The notes under the pieces were generated by a model. It was not told where the DNA came from. It saw nothing but the letters and a program-made list of their open reading frames with translations, and did not search any database. Shown one piece after another: positions 39,841 to 50,090 of a DNA stretch of 55,500 nt. A program made the position numbers and the translations under genes. Source of the stretch: Treponema sp. Lineage in GTDB: Bacteria > Spirochaetota > Spirochaetia > Treponematales > Breznakiellaceae. Position 1 is the stretch's first letter. Each line of letters begins with the position of its first letter. The DNA lies in assembly GCA_031265845.1 (NCBI GenBank), contig JAISCC010000156.1, forward strand, positions 1 through 55,500, written 5' to 3'.

Positions 39841-40908
39841 CTAGGACAAACTGTTTAAAAAATTCCTCAGAAATTCAGCAGGTTCAATTTCCCTGTTCAG
39901 AATTTGATGAAGACCCATACTTATCGGCGTCTTGAGTCTGTATTTTTCCGCCAACACTTTTATATGTTTGGCTGCGGCGACGCCTTCCGGCAGATAGCCA
40001 ACCTCTTTGATGCGGTTTATCAGATCGTCCAAATCGCTGAACCGCTCAAGAATGCGTTTTTCAATGATTTCCCGTCCGAATCTGCGGTTCCGCCCCCAGA
40101 CCGAACGGCAGGTGACGTCAAGATCGCCGACGCCGGAGATTGAGGTGAATGTTTCGGGATGGGTCGACCCCATCGCGTGTCCAAGCGCTTGTATCTCGTT
40201 CAGACCGGCGGCGAGGAGCAGGGATGAGGTGCCGTCGCCAAACATATCGCTTTCAACGTCGTCAACGCCCGCTTTGAGCGCGTCGAGCATACCGAACGCT
40301 ATGGCGATGACGTTCTTTGCGGCCGCCGCCACCTGGACGCCATTGACATCAAAAGACGAAAACACCAAAAGACGCTCGCTTTTGAGCAGGTTTCTGAAAC
40401 GGATCGAATTCTTGGCGCTTTCGCTCGCCGCGATAAGCCCCGTGATCTTTCCGCGGCCAACCTCCTCGGCGTGGCTCGGACCCGCTATGTACACAAGGGA
40501 ATGCTGGTAAAAACCGGGAAGGTAATCTTCCAGCATTTCAAGGATAAGCCTGGGCCCTTTGGGGCTTGACAAAAAACCTTTGGTGATGACGGCGATGGTC
40601 GTTTCCCCATCCCGAATTGATGGAATGGAGAGAATTTTTTTCACCGTATCCAAAAGGTAAAGAGACGGCGACGCCAAAACAAGAAATTCCCGGCCGCCTG
40701 CGGCTTCGGTCAGATCCGTGGTCGCAGTCAGCGTTTCGGGAAGACCGACATCGGGCAAGAACCGCAAATTGACGCGCCGCTCGTTTATGTCTTCCACCAC
40801 ATCGTTTTCAAGCCCCCAAATGACAACATCAATGCCCTTGTCAGCTATTGACTTGGCAACCGCAGTTCCCCACGCGCCCGCGCCTAACACCGCCACTCGT
40901 TCATTCAT
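39841..40908 (-). CDS. gpsA: Glycerol-3-phosphate dehydrogenase [NAD(P)+]
   Basis: A 355-aa enzyme reducing dihydroxyacetone phosphate for phospholipid synthesis. VAVLGAGAWGTAVAKSIADKG Rossmann motif, ITKGF, YIAGPSHAEEVGRG, the catalytic-Lys region AAAKNVIAIAFGMLDALKAG, and SGVGDLDVTCRSVWGRNRRFG. TTGGAGGAACAG precedes ATG 40908. Confidence 0.95.
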   Translation of the reverse strand: MNERVAVLGAGAWGTAVAKSIADKGIDVVIWGLENDVVEDINERRVNLRFLPDVGLPETLTATTDLTEAAGGREFLVLASPSLYLLDTVKKILSIPSIRDGETTIAVITKGFLSSPKGPRLILEMLEDYLPGFYQHSLVYIAGPSHAEEVGRGKITGLIAASESAKNSIRFRNLLKSERLLVFSSFDVNGVQVAAAAKNVIAIAFGMLDALKAGVDDVESDMFGDGTSSLLLAAGLNEIQALGHAMGSTHPETFTSISGVGDLDVTCRSVWGRNRRFGREIIEKRILERFSDLDDLINRIKEVGYLPEGVAAAKHIKVLAEKYRLKTPISMGLHQILNREIEPAEFLRNFLNSLS

Positions 40909-41016
40909 ACTGTTCCTCCAATTTTATTTCCACCTTTTTTCAGCAATTTTCAGCATTGCGTGTATTTTTCAAACATTTTTTAAATAATGCGTCCGCTTTC
41001 AGCGTTGCGCGTATTT

Positions 41017-42849
41017 TCAAGCGTTTTTAAAACATTCTTCAAATTCATCAACCTTTTTCGCCAGTATATGCAGGCTTTTCCGCCAGAAAGCGCCGCCTTC
41101 AATATCGCAGCCAATGGAACGAGCGACATCTTCGACGGTTGCGCTGCCGGTCAATGCGAGCATGGCTTTGTATTTTTCCGCAAAGCCCTGGCTGTCTTCC
41201 GAGTGCGTGGCGTATAAGCCAAGTGAAAAAAGCTGTCCAAAGGCGTAGGGGTAGTTGTAGAACCCCAGCGCCGCGCTGTAATAGTGGCTTTTCACGGCCC
41301 ACATATACGGATGCAACAGGTTCTCGTCAAGGCCAGCGCCGTACGTTTTCTTTTGCGCGTCAAGCATGAGGGCGCATAGTTCCGGCGGCGAAAGCTCCGC
41401 TGTGGAGCGCCGCTCAAACAGCGCTTTTTCAAAATAAAAGCGGGATAGTATATCGACAATGACCTGACAGCAATCCTTGAGATTCGCTTCTATTAAAAAT
41501 AGTTTTTCCGCGTTGGTCGCGGCTTTTGCATAGGCGCCCTCAAAAATGATGGTCTCCGCAAATACGCTTGCGGTTTCCGCGAGCGTCATGGGATACACAG
41601 AGCGCGTACGGGGCAGGGACTTGATGACATCGTGGTGCCAGGCATGCCCAATCTCGTGCGCTACGGTACTCACACTGTCGAAAGAGCCGTCAAAGTTGCA
41701 GAGAATGCGGGAAACGCCTGCAAGCGGGAAATCCGCGCAGTACGCGCCGCCTACCTTGCCTTCCCGTATTCCGGCGTCTATCCAATGCGCGTCAAAAGCC
41801 GCTTGCGCAAACGCGCCCATCGCCGGATCAAAAGCCGAGAATTGGGTTGTGATAAATTTAGACGCCTCGTCAAACGTCCATCGCCGCCTTTCGCCAACAG
41901 GCGCAAAAAGATCGTAGAACGCGCACACGGGAATTTTGAGCGCCGCCGCCTTTATTGCGAGATACCTGCGGAACAACGGCAGGGAATGTTCCAGGGCGGC
42001 GATGAGGGAAGCGAGCGTTTTTTCGCTTATGCGCGACTGAAACGCGGCTTTTTGCAGGGGTTGACATTCGCCTGCGGCGTTGCGCCAATTCCGCCGCGTG
42101 TCCAGGGCAATCGCCGCGCCTTTCACCCCGTTTAACGCGGCGGCCAGCGGAATTTCGACGCTTCGCCACGCCTCAAGCTCCGCTTTGTACGCTTTCTCCC
42201 GCACCGGTCGTTCCTTGTCCCCGGCCATGCCGCGCAGTTGGGTGACGGTTTTTTGTTCGCCGTCAAACGCGGCGCCTGCGACAGAAGAAACCGCCTCATG
42301 CAGGCGTTGCCAGGCGTCCGCGCCGGATCGCGCGAGGTCGTTGGCAAGGTCTTCCATTTCCGGCGTCATTTGAAAATGGGCTTTGCGCACAGCTTCGGCG
42401 ATAAAAAACAGATGCGGCTCAAGAGCTTTGTCTTCGCGTCCCTCCCAATCCTCAATTTCAGCGAGCTTGTTCCTGAGGATGACCTCAGCCTTGCCGAGCG
42501 GCAGCCTCGCCGCCTCAACAGCGTTTATTTCAGCGAGCGCCTTGTTGTTGCGGGTGTCGGCTGTATAGACGGCTTCCGCGTAGGACATCAGGTTTTCCGC
42601 AACGTTTGCGGCGGCTTCCCACGTGCGAATCGCGTTCACTGCGGAAGCCGCGTCAAATGGGCTTTTGAGCGATTCCAGCAACAGAGCGATCTGCCGCTCA
42701 AGCAGAGCCATGTCTTTTTTGTATTGTGGCGAGTCAAAAGACGGGTAGATCGCTTCGAGATTCCATGACGGAAGCGCGTCTGTCAAAACATCCGCAGATA
42801 CGGTGTCCGTGGGTGCTGCATCCGTGGATGTGTTTTTGAGATTATCCAT
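41017..42849 (-). CDS. pepF: Oligoendopeptidase F (M3 family)
   Basis: A 610-aa zinc metallopeptidase degrading short peptides in the cytoplasm. The zinc motif is AHEIGHAWHHD (HExxH) with the downstream glutamate in ETASVFAETIIFEGAY; NAIRTWEAAANVAENLMSYAEAVYTADTRN is the helical N-terminal PepF part. Normal family length. No Shine-Dalgarno at ATG 42849. The first 23 residues are Thr/Ala/Asp-rich, so the start is slightly uncertain. Confidence 0.93.
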   Translation of the reverse strand: MDNLKNTSTDAAPTDTVSADVLTDALPSWNLEAIYPSFDSPQYKKDMALLERQIALLLESLKSPFDAASAVNAIRTWEAAANVAENLMSYAEAVYTADTRNNKALAEINAVEAARLPLGKAEVILRNKLAEIEDWEGREDKALEPHLFFIAEAVRKAHFQMTPEMEDLANDLARSGADAWQRLHEAVSSVAGAAFDGEQKTVTQLRGMAGDKERPVREKAYKAELEAWRSVEIPLAAALNGVKGAAIALDTRRNWRNAAGECQPLQKAAFQSRISEKTLASLIAALEHSLPLFRRYLAIKAAALKIPVCAFYDLFAPVGERRRWTFDEASKFITTQFSAFDPAMGAFAQAAFDAHWIDAGIREGKVGGAYCADFPLAGVSRILCNFDGSFDSVSTVAHEIGHAWHHDVIKSLPRTRSVYPMTLAETASVFAETIIFEGAYAKAATNAEKLFLIEANLKDCCQVIVDILSRFYFEKALFERRSTAELSPPELCALMLDAQKKTYGAGLDENLLHPYMWAVKSHYYSAALGFYNYPYAFGQLFSLGLYATHSEDSQGFAEKYKAMLALTGSATVEDVARSIGCDIEGGAFWRKSLHILAKKVDEFEECFKNA

Positions 42850-42969
42850 GAAAAAAGTCTAGCACAGTATAAAGAAAAACGCAATTACGTATTTATGTAG
42901 ACGCATACCTTAACATCGTTGAAGCAGGCTCGCCGAATCTACGGTTCGCTGCAATCAAAACGTCAGCGC

Positions 42970-43794
42970 TTATTGCCGCAACAACTCTTTGCCATAATCA
43001 GTCAGCGTATCCTGTATCGCCTCATAGGGGACGACCGTCTCAACATATCCGCGTACATACGGCGCTATTTCGTACGGGTTCCAGTGAAAACCAACGCCCG
43101 ACGACGCGCCTTCCCGCGCAATGAAGAACTGGGAGGGCGACTTCACCGCGTCGTCAAAAAACCCGTTTCCACTTAAAGGAGCATCCTCGCTTAAACCCGC
43201 GTCCCTGCGGAGTTGCGACTCTATGATCCGCAACAGAGCCGTCTGCGCGTCCGGCAGGATTATATCGTCCAAGAGAACATAGTTGGGCGTTTCGCCGTCT
43301 GCGCCGGCTTTGTCAAAAACAAAGAACTCCTCGGTTTGGCTGCCGTGGGCGCCGCCGGCGAACTCGTATCGCGTCCGCTTTATCTGCGCGACGCGCCCTA
43401 AATCGGACGCTTCCACTGTCTCAATATATTCCCAATTAAAGGAGGACGCCGCGCCGGATTCTTCCCAGACGCCGGCGCTGGCGGCGTAACGCTCTTCCAA
43501 AGCGGCTATGAGGTTGTCTCCATACATTGCGGGCGGGGAATTCTCGTATAAAACGCGGTACATACAGTCTCGCAAGCTGTCATTTCCCGCAATTTCAAGC
43601 AAATTGAGCGAAATCTTCATACTTGGGTTATTTTCGCCTTCATCCGCTTTATCCGGCGGTAAAAAGACCGTTTTTTCCCGCGCATGCGGCGCATACGTTG
43701 TATGCGTTTTTAAATTCGCCGCGCCTTGTGGAACGTTTTGACACGCGGATAACAAAATGAGCGGTAAAATAGAAAAGAACGCTGTATTTTTCAT
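42970..43794 (-). CDS. DUF3298/RsiV-like lipoprotein
   Basis: A 274-aa lipoprotein; MKNTAFFSILPLILLSAC gives Cys 18 as the lipid site. The mature part has the DUF4163/DUF3298-type pattern: YEFAGGAHGSQTEEFFVFD, VLLDDIILPDAQTALLRIIESQL, FHWNPYEIAPYVRGYVETVVPYEAI. Such domains occur in anti-sigma RsiV and related exported proteins. ATG 43794 is 10 nt after a -10 box; earlier ATGs overlap the promoter. Confidence 0.82.
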   Translation of the reverse strand: MKNTAFFSILPLILLSACQNVPQGAANLKTHTTYAPHAREKTVFLPPDKADEGENNPSMKISLNLLEIAGNDSLRDCMYRVLYENSPPAMYGDNLIAALEERYAASAGVWEESGAASSFNWEYIETVEASDLGRVAQIKRTRYEFAGGAHGSQTEEFFVFDKAGADGETPNYVLLDDIILPDAQTALLRIIESQLRRDAGLSEDAPLSGNGFFDDAVKSPSQFFIAREGASSGVGFHWNPYEIAPYVRGYVETVVPYEAIQDTLTDYGKELLRQ

Positions 43795-43804
43795 AACGAT
43801 TATG

Positions 43805-43833
43805 AACATACTATTTTTATATCCATGAGTCAA
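43805..43833 (-). promoter_or_regulatory. Promoter of the DUF3298-like lipoprotein
   Basis: TTGACT (43828-43833), 17 bp, TATGTT (43805-43810) on the minus strand, leaving a leader of only about 4 nt before ATG 43794. No Shine-Dalgarno. Confidence 0.6.
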
Positions 43834-43936
43834 GAATAATATGCTTGTGGAAACAGCGCCGGACGCGATTTGCGTGGAAAACTGGGGTGCGGAGGATTTG
43901 CTCCCCCGAATACGTGAATATTTTCAAAGAGAAATC

Positions 43937-44175
43937 TTCAATATCCTGCGGTTTGCCGCAGGGATTCTTTATTCGCAGTGGGGTCTAATACCCCGCCCCT
44001 TGGGGCGGTTGGAATTGGCGACGCCAACGGAAAATGGCGGCCGGCTGGTTTGCATAGCAAACCTTCACAGTTACATAATTTCCTTGCAGTCGACCCAAAG
44101 GGTCGCAAACCGAAGATTCGCCGAACCTCGTAAATAATGCGACGCTTGCAAGACGCCCCGCCCTTCAGGGCGGGG
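43937..44175. repeat. Palindromic REP-like intergenic cluster
   Basis: Several perfect hairpins follow one another: CCTGCGG-TTTG-CCGCAGG near 43943-43960, CCGCCCC-TT-GGGGCGG near 43995-44012, and CCCCGCCC-TTCA-GGGCGGGG at about 44154-44173, the last followed after 10 nt by a run of ten T. An open frame starting at 43841 crosses the cluster but looks spurious. Confidence 0.55.
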
Positions 44176-44304
44176 AGGTTCATTGTTTTTTTTTTGAATA
44201 GCGGATAGTATAGAGAGCCAGTTTCAAAACTGTCGCTCTGCGCGTTTTGAAAGAGCAACCCTATATTTTACAGGAAAAACCATGTCCTTGGCTGGTTTTT
44301 CTCA

Positions 44305-44367
44305 AGCCAATTTCAAAACTAACCCGAACGTAGTTCGCTGAACGTAGTTCGTGTTTTGAAATTGGCT
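44305..44367. repeat. Dispersed inverted-repeat element, copy 2
   Basis: AGCCAATTTCAAAAC (44305-44319) pairs perfectly with GTTTTGAAATTGGCT (44353-44367); the inside again holds CTAACCCGAAC...GTTCGCTGAA. CCTTTTT follows, so it could also terminate plus-strand transcripts upstream of rnhB. Confidence 0.7.
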
Positions 44368-44404
44368 CCTTTTTACTAAATGGTTGGACGAAGGAGTAAA
44401 GGCG

Positions 44405-45028
44405 ATGCTATGCGGTATTGATGAAGCGGGACGTGGACCCCTGTCGGGACCGGTATGCGCCGCCGCAGTGATGTTGCCCGATGATTTTCCGGTGGAGCGC
44501 CTCAATGACTCCAAGAAACTCAATAAGAATAAACGCGGGATGGCGGAGGCGTTGATTTATGAAAGCGCCGGCGCCGCAGATGGCGCCGTATACGGCATTG
44601 GCTGGGCGTCCCATGAAGAAATAGACGCGCTTAACATACTGAAGGCAAGCCTGCTCGCCATGAAACGCGCCTTTGAAGCGATTCCGGTTGGAAAGCGGCG
44701 GCTTATTGATGAGGTTGTTGTTGACGGACGGCACACGCCTGACATCGCCGCAAGCGGCGGCGCATCCGGCGTACTGGTTCACGCTCTGGTAAAGGCGGAC
44801 GGCAGCGTCCCCCAAGTGATGGCCGCGTCAATCCTTGCAAAGGAGGCGCGCGACCGCGTAATGGAAGAGTACGCAAAGCAGTACCCGCAATACGGGTATG
44901 AGCGGCACAAAGGTTATCCCACAAAATTGCATTGTGAGCGCATTTTTCAATACGGACCGTCTCCTATTCAGCGGAAAACATTCCGAGTTCCGTATAGAAT
45001 TCAGCAAATTCCCCATACTTCGAAATGA
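44405..45028 (+). CDS. rnhB: Ribonuclease HII
   Basis: A 207-aa enzyme cutting RNA in RNA-DNA hybrids. GIDEAGRGPLSGPVCAAAV holds the first catalytic Asp-Glu; LNDSKKLN, VVVDGRHTPDI, KADGSVPQVMAASILAKEARDR and YGYERHKGYPTKLH follow. GAAGGAG lies 8 nt before ATG 44405; a TTG start 21 nt earlier is in frame but would include the ribosome site. Confidence 0.95.
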   Translation: MLCGIDEAGRGPLSGPVCAAAVMLPDDFPVERLNDSKKLNKNKRGMAEALIYESAGAADGAVYGIGWASHEEIDALNILKASLLAMKRAFEAIPVGKRRLIDEVVVDGRHTPDIAASGGASGVLVHALVKADGSVPQVMAASILAKEARDRVMEEYAKQYPQYGYERHKGYPTKLHCERIFQYGPSPIQRKTFRVPYRIQQIPHTSK

Positions 45029-45034
45029 AACCAG

Positions 45035-45061
45035 TAAAGCCTCCCTTGAATGCGCCGATAA
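45035..45061 (+). promoter_or_regulatory. Sigma-28 (FliA) flagellar promoter
   Basis: TAAA (45035-45038), 15-bp spacer, GCCGATAA (45054-45061): an exact match to the sigma-28 consensus, about 77 nt before the flaB ribosome site and start. Confidence 0.93.
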
Positions 45062-45147
45062 TTATAAAAGAATAATTTTAGGCAAGGATGCCGTGGCGCG
45101 CGCCGTCATAGGGCCGGCGACGTCTTAAATATCCAAAGGAGTGAATT

Positions 45148-46014
45148 ATGATTATCAATCACAACTTGAGCGCAATGTTCGCTGATAGGTCCCTGAAAGT
45201 TACCCAGACGCAACTGGATAAAAACATGGAAAAACTCTCAAGCGGCTTGCGCATCAACCGTGCAAGTGATGACGCTTCCGGTCTCGCTGTCTCTGAAAAG
45301 CTACGCAGTCAAGTCCGCGGCTTGAATATGGCTTCTTTTAATGCCCAAAACGGCATTTCCTTTATTCAGGTTACGGAAGGCTACCTCCAGGAAACACAGG
45401 ATATTCTCCAGCGCCTCCGTGAATTGGCGGTGCAGTCTTCCAACGGGGTTTATACCGCAGAAGATCGCGAGCAGATTCAGGTTGAAGTTTCCGCTTTGGT
45501 CGATGAAATCGACCGCATTGCATCTCACGCCCAATTCAACGGCATGAACATGCTTACCGGACGTTTTGCGCGCGCGGGAGATCAGACGGCGACCGCGACC
45601 GCTTCCATGTGGTTGCATATTGGCGCAAACATGGATCAGCGGGAACAGGTTTTTATCAGCAACGTGTCTGCCAGTGGACTTAACATCCGCGATCCGAGCG
45701 ACGGTACCTTCAATGTTATGTTGGACAAAGCTGATTCCGCAAACAACGCCATCGGCACATTGGACGAAGCTTTGAAGAAAGTCAGCAAGCAACGCGCGGA
45801 TCTTGGCGCATACCAGAACAGGCTGGAACATGCCATTCGCGGCATTGACATTGGCGCGGAGAATTTGCAGGCTTCCGAATCCCGTATCCGCGACACTGAC
45901 ATGGCTCGTGAGATGGTCGTGTATACCAAGAACCAGATACTCAGCCAATCGGGAACCGCCATGCTTGCGCAGGCGAATCAGCGCAGCCAATCGGTGCTTC
46001 AGTTGCTTCAATAG
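45148..46014 (+). CDS. flaB: Periplasmic flagellar core filament protein FlaB
   Basis: A 288-aa flagellin. The N-terminal [48 protein letters not shown] and C-terminal [53 protein letters not shown] coiled-coil regions are typical of spirochaete FlaB; the variable centre is short, as in this family. FlaB has no signal peptide and leaves via the flagellar export apparatus into the periplasm. AAAGGAGTGAATT precedes the ATG; a terminator follows, so it is monocistronic. Which FlaB paralogue (1, 2 or 3) cannot be said. Confidence 0.97.
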   Translation: MIINHNLSAMFADRSLKVTQTQLDKNMEKLSSGLRINRASDDASGLAVSEKLRSQVRGLNMASFNAQNGISFIQVTEGYLQETQDILQRLRELAVQSSNGVYTAEDREQIQVEVSALVDEIDRIASHAQFNGMNMLTGRFARAGDQTATATASMWLHIGANMDQREQVFISNVSASGLNIRDPSDGTFNVMLDKADSANNAIGTLDEALKKVSKQRADLGAYQNRLEHAIRGIDIGAENLQASESRIRDTDMAREMVVYTKNQILSQSGTAMLAQANQRSQSVLQLLQ

Positions 46015-46058
46015 CCAAAAGTGTTGTTGTGACGCAACGGCCGTCAGGCCGCAAAAAA

Positions 46059-46083
46059 GCCGCCCTTTTGGGCGGTTTTTTTT
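46059..46083 (+). terminator. flaB terminator
   Basis: CCGCCC-TTTT-GGGCGG (46060-46075) followed by eight T, 45 nt after the flaB stop. Confidence 0.92.
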
Positions 46084-46119
46084 ATGTGTCAAGCGGCGCA
46101 ACATCGCGCCCCGGCGCTT

Positions 46120-49100
46120 TTAATGGCGCGGTTTTCGCTTTTTTTCGCTGTGCGCGTTTAACAGGGAGTACATGATGGGCGTTACCAGCAAAGTCATAAA
46201 AAAACTCACCGAAAGCCCGCCCACAAAGGTTTTGCCGATGGGTTGAATGGTGTCAGCGCCTTGTCCGGGGAAAAAGGCTATGGGTATCATGCCGAGAATG
46301 GTGGTAAGCCCCGTCATCATAATGGGGCGCAACCGGTTGCGCCCCGCCTCAATGCAGGCTTCGCGCAGGGCATATCCCCGCGATCTGAGGGTGTTGGTGT
46401 AGTCTACCAGCACGATGCCGTTGTTCACTACCACGCCGACCAGCGCCACGATGCCCACTGCGGAAAACACGGACATGGCTTCGTTGCCGATCTTGTATAT
46501 CCATATTACGCCGATAAAAAGGAGCGGAATGGAGAAAAAGATGATGATTGGATCGACAAAGGATTCAAACTGGCTTGCCATAAGTCCGAATACCATAAAA
46601 ACAGCCGCCGCTATGATAAAAATGAACTTGCTGGTATAGGCGCGTATCTGTTGCGCCTCTCCTGCGTATTTCACGGACACGCCTTCATGCGGCACATAGT
46701 GTTCCTGGACCGCCTCCTCAAGCCGCCGTTGCATTTCGGTCGCTGCGACGCCGCCAGACAACTCGCCTGAAACGCGAACGACCCGCTCCTGATTCTCATG
46801 GCGGATTGAAGAGGGTGAGCGGCTTTCAGTAATGCGGGCAAGATTCGCAAGGCTTATGCGATCTCCTGTTCTGTTCATCACAAAGAGCGCGTCAAGGTTC
46901 GGTACGCCCCGGCGGTCGCTGTCCCTGAGCATCACGTTTACGTCGATGATGCGGTCGCCCTGGGTGATGGTTGTCGCCGTTGTACCGTCCACCGCTATGC
47001 GGATTTCGTTTGCAATGGCGGACAGAGACACACCCAGCGCGTTTGCCCGCTCACGGTCGATTTCTATCAGCAGTTGGGGCGCGCCCTCGTTAATGTTGAT
47101 CGCCGGATTCTCAATATCAGGCAGATATTGCGCTATGACATCCCTGATTTCTGTTGCGGCGACCATAAGCTCATCCGCGTCTCGTGAGGTGAGCGTAATG
47201 TCAACCGCCGTTGCGCCGCCCATGGAACGCCCCGCGCGGAAGGCGGCTTGTATGCCCGGCAGGTCGTTCAAATGCGGGGTGAGCCTCCTGATAATGTCAT
47301 TTGGCGTGTCGGTCTGCTCTGCGGGAGGCGGCAAGGTTATCTGGATGTTGCCGCTGCCGTTCCGCCGTGCGGTGAGGATGATGTTCCGATAGTTTGTCAC
47401 CTGTTCCTTGACGAGCTTTTCCATGTCTTTCAATGCGCGTTCCATGCTGTCAACGGGCGTTCCCTGGGGCATGGTGACGTTTAAGGTTACCGTATCGTCA
47501 ACACGACTGCGGATAAACATGTTCATGCCGATCCCGTTGAATTGCATAAACGAAAAGACGAGGATCGCCAGCGTCAGCGCGAGCGTCAGAAACCGGTGAT
47601 TAAGACAGTAATCAATAACGAGTGAATAGGCGTTGTCGATAGCGACAAACGCCTTTTCAGTCCCTTCGTCAATGGCGCGCAGCCACTTGGAACGCAACGG
47701 CTTTTGTACGCGGGTGTCAAGGCGCATGATGGATCCGCAGAGCGCGGGCACCAGCGTAATCGCCACCGCAAGCGAACAGACAAGGGATATCACCACCGTA
47801 AAGATCAGGTCGCTGAAAAGCTGCCCCATGTCCTCAAGATCATTTTTCCAGATGATAAGCGGGATAAAAACGCACAGGGTTGTCGTGGTTGAGGTGACGA
47901 TAGCCCGGAGCATCTCGCGGCTGCCGAGAATGGCGGCGATTTCGCTTTTGGCTCCCCGCAGCCGGTACTTGTGGATGTTGTCAAGAATGACGATGGAGGC
48001 GTCCACGGTCATGCCGAGTCCAAGTATGAGTCCCGTCATGGTCAGAAGGTTGAGCGTCAGTCCGAACGCGGTCATAAACATGAGGGTCAAAAGGATCGAT
48101 ATGGGTATGGAAAGCCCGATTATAATAGTCCCTTTTATATTGCGCAGGAATATAAAAATGATGATCATGGCGAGGATGGCTCCTTCAAAGGCATTTTTAT
48201 ACACCTGCTCAAGCGTTGCGCCGATAAGCGTGGTGTTGTCGGAAAGTACGCCCAGGGAGACGCCTTGGGGCAGACCCGCGTTTATCTCATCAAGCGCGGC
48301 GCGCACCCCTTGCGCAACGCGCACTTGATTGCCGTCGCTTTCGCTGGTCACCTGTATGTAGACGCCGGTTTGCCCGTTTACGGACACACGCGCCGCATCC
48401 TCGTTGTACGACACGCTCACATCGGCGATGTCTTCAAGCCGCGTCACATTGGAACGGTTTGTCCGCCCGTCTCCCGAAGGCGTCGATACGGCTTTTACCA
48501 CGAGCCGTTTTATCTGGTTGACGCTCTTGAGTTCCTGCGTTGTAAGAAGCTGGTACTCCCGTTCCCCGCGCCGCAGGTTGCCGCCCGAAGAAAGGACGCT
48601 CTGCCCCCGCAAAGCCGCGCTCACATCGCTCAACGTGAGGTTAAACGCCGCAAGCCTGTTCTGGGAAACCGCCACTTTTACGATCTGGGTTGTGCCGCCC
48701 GTAATCTCGGCTGCCGCCACGCCGTCAATGCGCTGGACGCTTGGAAGTATTTCGTTTTCCGCAAAAAGCCGCAGTTGATCGGGCGGATAATTGCCCTGTA
48801 CCACCAGCCGCATGATGGGCATAGAGGACATATCGAAACGCCTCACCGTAGGAGCGCCGACGTCGTCAGGCAAACGGTTTGCCACACGGTTCAGCAAAGT
48901 TTGGGCGTCGTTCATCGCTTTGTCCATGTCTGTACCGTAGGCAAAGTTCAAATTGATGTTGCTGCTTTCAAACGAAGAATTGCTGGTCATGTCCGTAAGC
49001 CCTCGCGAAGCCGCGAGCGCCCGCTCCAAAGGCACGGTGATGTTCCGCTCCACATCCACAGGTCCAGCCCCGGGAAAACTCGTGTACACAGACAGGACGG

Positions 49101-49227
49101 GACGTTCGGTGGAAGGGTACAGATCAACCGCTATATTTGGCGCCAGCGTCGCGGCTATACCCATAAAAAGGGCGTAGAGGACAATGATTGTTACCGGATG
49201 TTTTACCGAATAACCGGCTATGTTCAT
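46120..49227 (-). CDS. RND efflux transporter permease (AcrB/HAE1 family)
   Basis: A 1035-aa inner-membrane pump with twelve helices and two large periplasmic loops. [14 protein letters not shown] start, [55 protein letters not shown] (the proton-relay Asp in helix 4 within GMxVDxxI), [16 protein letters not shown] and [21 protein letters not shown]. No membrane-fusion or outer-membrane partner is adjacent. It starts 7 nt after the rubredoxin stop, so it shares the SOR/rubredoxin transcript unless an internal promoter exists; the substrate is unknown. Confidence 0.93.
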   Translation of the reverse strand: MNIAGYSVKHPVTIIVLYALFMGIAATLAPNIAVDLYPSTERPVLSVYTSFPGAGPVDVERNITVPLERALAASRGLTDMTSNSSFESSNINLNFAYGTDMDKAMNDAQTLLNRVANRLPDDVGAPTVRRFDMSSMPIMRLVVQGNYPPDQLRLFAENEILPSVQRIDGVAAAEITGGTTQIVKVAVSQNRLAAFNLTLSDVSAALRGQSVLSSGGNLRRGEREYQLLTTQELKSVNQIKRLVVKAVSTPSGDGRTNRSNVTRLEDIADVSVSYNEDAARVSVNGQTGVYIQVTSESDGNQVRVAQGVRAALDEINAGLPQGVSLGVLSDNTTLIGATLEQVYKNAFEGAILAMIIIFIFLRNIKGTIIIGLSIPISILLTLMFMTAFGLTLNLLTMTGLILGLGMTVDASIVILDNIHKYRLRGAKSEIAAILGSREMLRAIVTSTTTTLCVFIPLIIWKNDLEDMGQLFSDLIFTVVISLVCSLAVAITLVPALCGSIMRLDTRVQKPLRSKWLRAIDEGTEKAFVAIDNAYSLVIDYCLNHRFLTLALTLAILVFSFMQFNGIGMNMFIRSRVDDTVTLNVTMPQGTPVDSMERALKDMEKLVKEQVTNYRNIILTARRNGSGNIQITLPPPAEQTDTPNDIIRRLTPHLNDLPGIQAAFRAGRSMGGATAVDITLTSRDADELMVAATEIRDVIAQYLPDIENPAININEGAPQLLIEIDRERANALGVSLSAIANEIRIAVDGTTATTITQGDRIIDVNVMLRDSDRRGVPNLDALFVMNRTGDRISLANLARITESRSPSSIRHENQERVVRVSGELSGGVAATEMQRRLEEAVQEHYVPHEGVSVKYAGEAQQIRAYTSKFIFIIAAAVFMVFGLMASQFESFVDPIIIFFSIPLLFIGVIWIYKIGNEAMSVFSAVGIVALVGVVVNNGIVLVDYTNTLRSRGYALREACIEAGRNRLRPIMMTGLTTILGMIPIAFFPGQGADTIQPIGKTFVGGLSVSFFMTLLVTPIMYSLLNAHSEKKRKPRH

Positions 49228-49234
49228 TCAGCCG

Positions 49235-49396
49235 TCAATCCAGCGGCGAAAAATTTTCTTTTCCCACGCCGCATGCGGGGCATGCCCAATCGTCAGGTAT
49301 GTCTTCAAACGCCGTTCCGGGTTTAATGCCGCTGTCAGGATCGCCTTCTTTCGGATCGTAAACGTATCCGCATAAATTACATACATATTTTTTCAT
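49235..49396 (-). CDS. Rubredoxin
   Basis: A 53-aa iron protein: [53 protein letters not shown]. The two C-x2-C pairs (CNLC, CPAC) bind the single iron. TGGAGGTTGATAGT is the ribosome site. Rubredoxin is the usual electron donor of superoxide reductase, which is the gene before it. Confidence 0.97.
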   Translation of the reverse strand: MKKYVCNLCGYVYDPKEGDPDSGIKPGTAFEDIPDDWACPACGVGKENFSPLD

Positions 49397-49460
49397 ACTA
49401 TCAACCTCCATTCGCAAGCAGCTGAACCGCCGCCGCATTAATTGAATAGAAGCGCGTCTG

Positions 49461-49838
49461 CTAACGCGCGCTCCAAAGTCCATGCAGGGTGCAATATTCA
49501 CGGACAACAACGTTCTCCGCTTGCGCCACAAAAACCGCTTCCGGTTTTTCGCCGGGTTTCAGGATTTTTTTGTAAGAAACGCCATCCGCCAGCAATTCTA
49601 TCCACGCGATGTGGTGTTTTTCTTCCATAGGATGAGTCGCGGATCCGACGGACGCCTTGTAGCCGCCGTCAACCTTCTCAACAATCGGGATGTGTTTTTC
49701 CTTCGCCGCGTCCATCGTATTTTCAACGAGCAGTTGCATGGGCTGCCCGCAACATGATGGATCGCAGCCGCTTCCCTCTAACACTTCAACCACGGCGCCG
49801 CATGCGCCGCATTTGAACACATCAAATTGTTTTGCCAT
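49461..49838 (-). CDS. dfx: Desulfoferrodoxin (2Fe superoxide reductase)
   Basis: A 125-aa enzyme reducing superoxide to peroxide. Centre I (desulforedoxin-like) has C-x2-C in FKCGACGA and the CC pair in PSCCGQPM. Centre II has KHIPIVEK, the His residues of [20 protein letters not shown], and the Cys and His of YCTLHGLW. So this is the two-iron form, unlike the one-iron neelaredoxin of T. pallidum. AAGGAG precedes the ATG. Operon with rubredoxin; oxygen defence of an anaerobe. Confidence 0.96.
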   Translation of the reverse strand: MAKQFDVFKCGACGAVVEVLEGSGCDPSCCGQPMQLLVENTMDAAKEKHIPIVEKVDGGYKASVGSATHPMEEKHHIAWIELLADGVSYKKILKPGEKPEAVFVAQAENVVVREYCTLHGLWSAR

Positions 49839-49866
49839 AAAATCTCCTTCTTAATAAGCTGGTCTT

Positions 49867-49895
49867 ACTATAACCCAATATGTTATAAATAACAA
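49867..49895 (-). promoter_or_regulatory. dfx promoter with overlapping inverted repeat
   Basis: On the minus strand TTGTTA (49890-49895), 17 bp, TATAGT (49867-49872). The inverted repeat TATAAC-N7-GTTATA (49869-49887) overlaps the -10 box and spacer, the place expected for a repressor such as a redox-sensing Fur/PerR-type protein; the regulator is not known. Confidence 0.6.
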
Positions 49896-50033
49896 CTTGC
49901 CATGAAAGCCGGTTACAACGCTTCGCCAGCTTCGAGTCCTTGAAACCGGCTTCAAAATCCGGCGTTTTGAGACAGCGGCGGTTAAAACGAGGCGCCGATT
50001 GAGCGCCTCGCCTATTTATTGTAAAAGAAGGGC

Positions 50034-50062
50034 TTGCAAAATAAATTGAAAGGGAGTATACT
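50034..50062 (+). promoter_or_regulatory. Promoter of the secreted protein gene
   Basis: TTGCAA (50034-50039), 17 bp, TATACT (50057-50062). A weak hairpin GAGGCGC/GCGCCTC lies upstream at 49989-50009. Confidence 0.65.
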
Positions 50063-50090
50063 TAACTCACTTTATTTTTTGGAGGTCTGG

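Noticed and set aside
43841-44137. 98-codon plus-strand frame
   Set aside because: It runs through several palindromic REP-like hairpins, has no ribosome site, and overlaps the lipoprotein promoter region.
47971-49326. 450-codon plus-strand frame opposite the RND pump and rubredoxin
   Set aside because: An antisense shadow created by GC-rich codon bias; His/Arg/Gly-rich, no domain.
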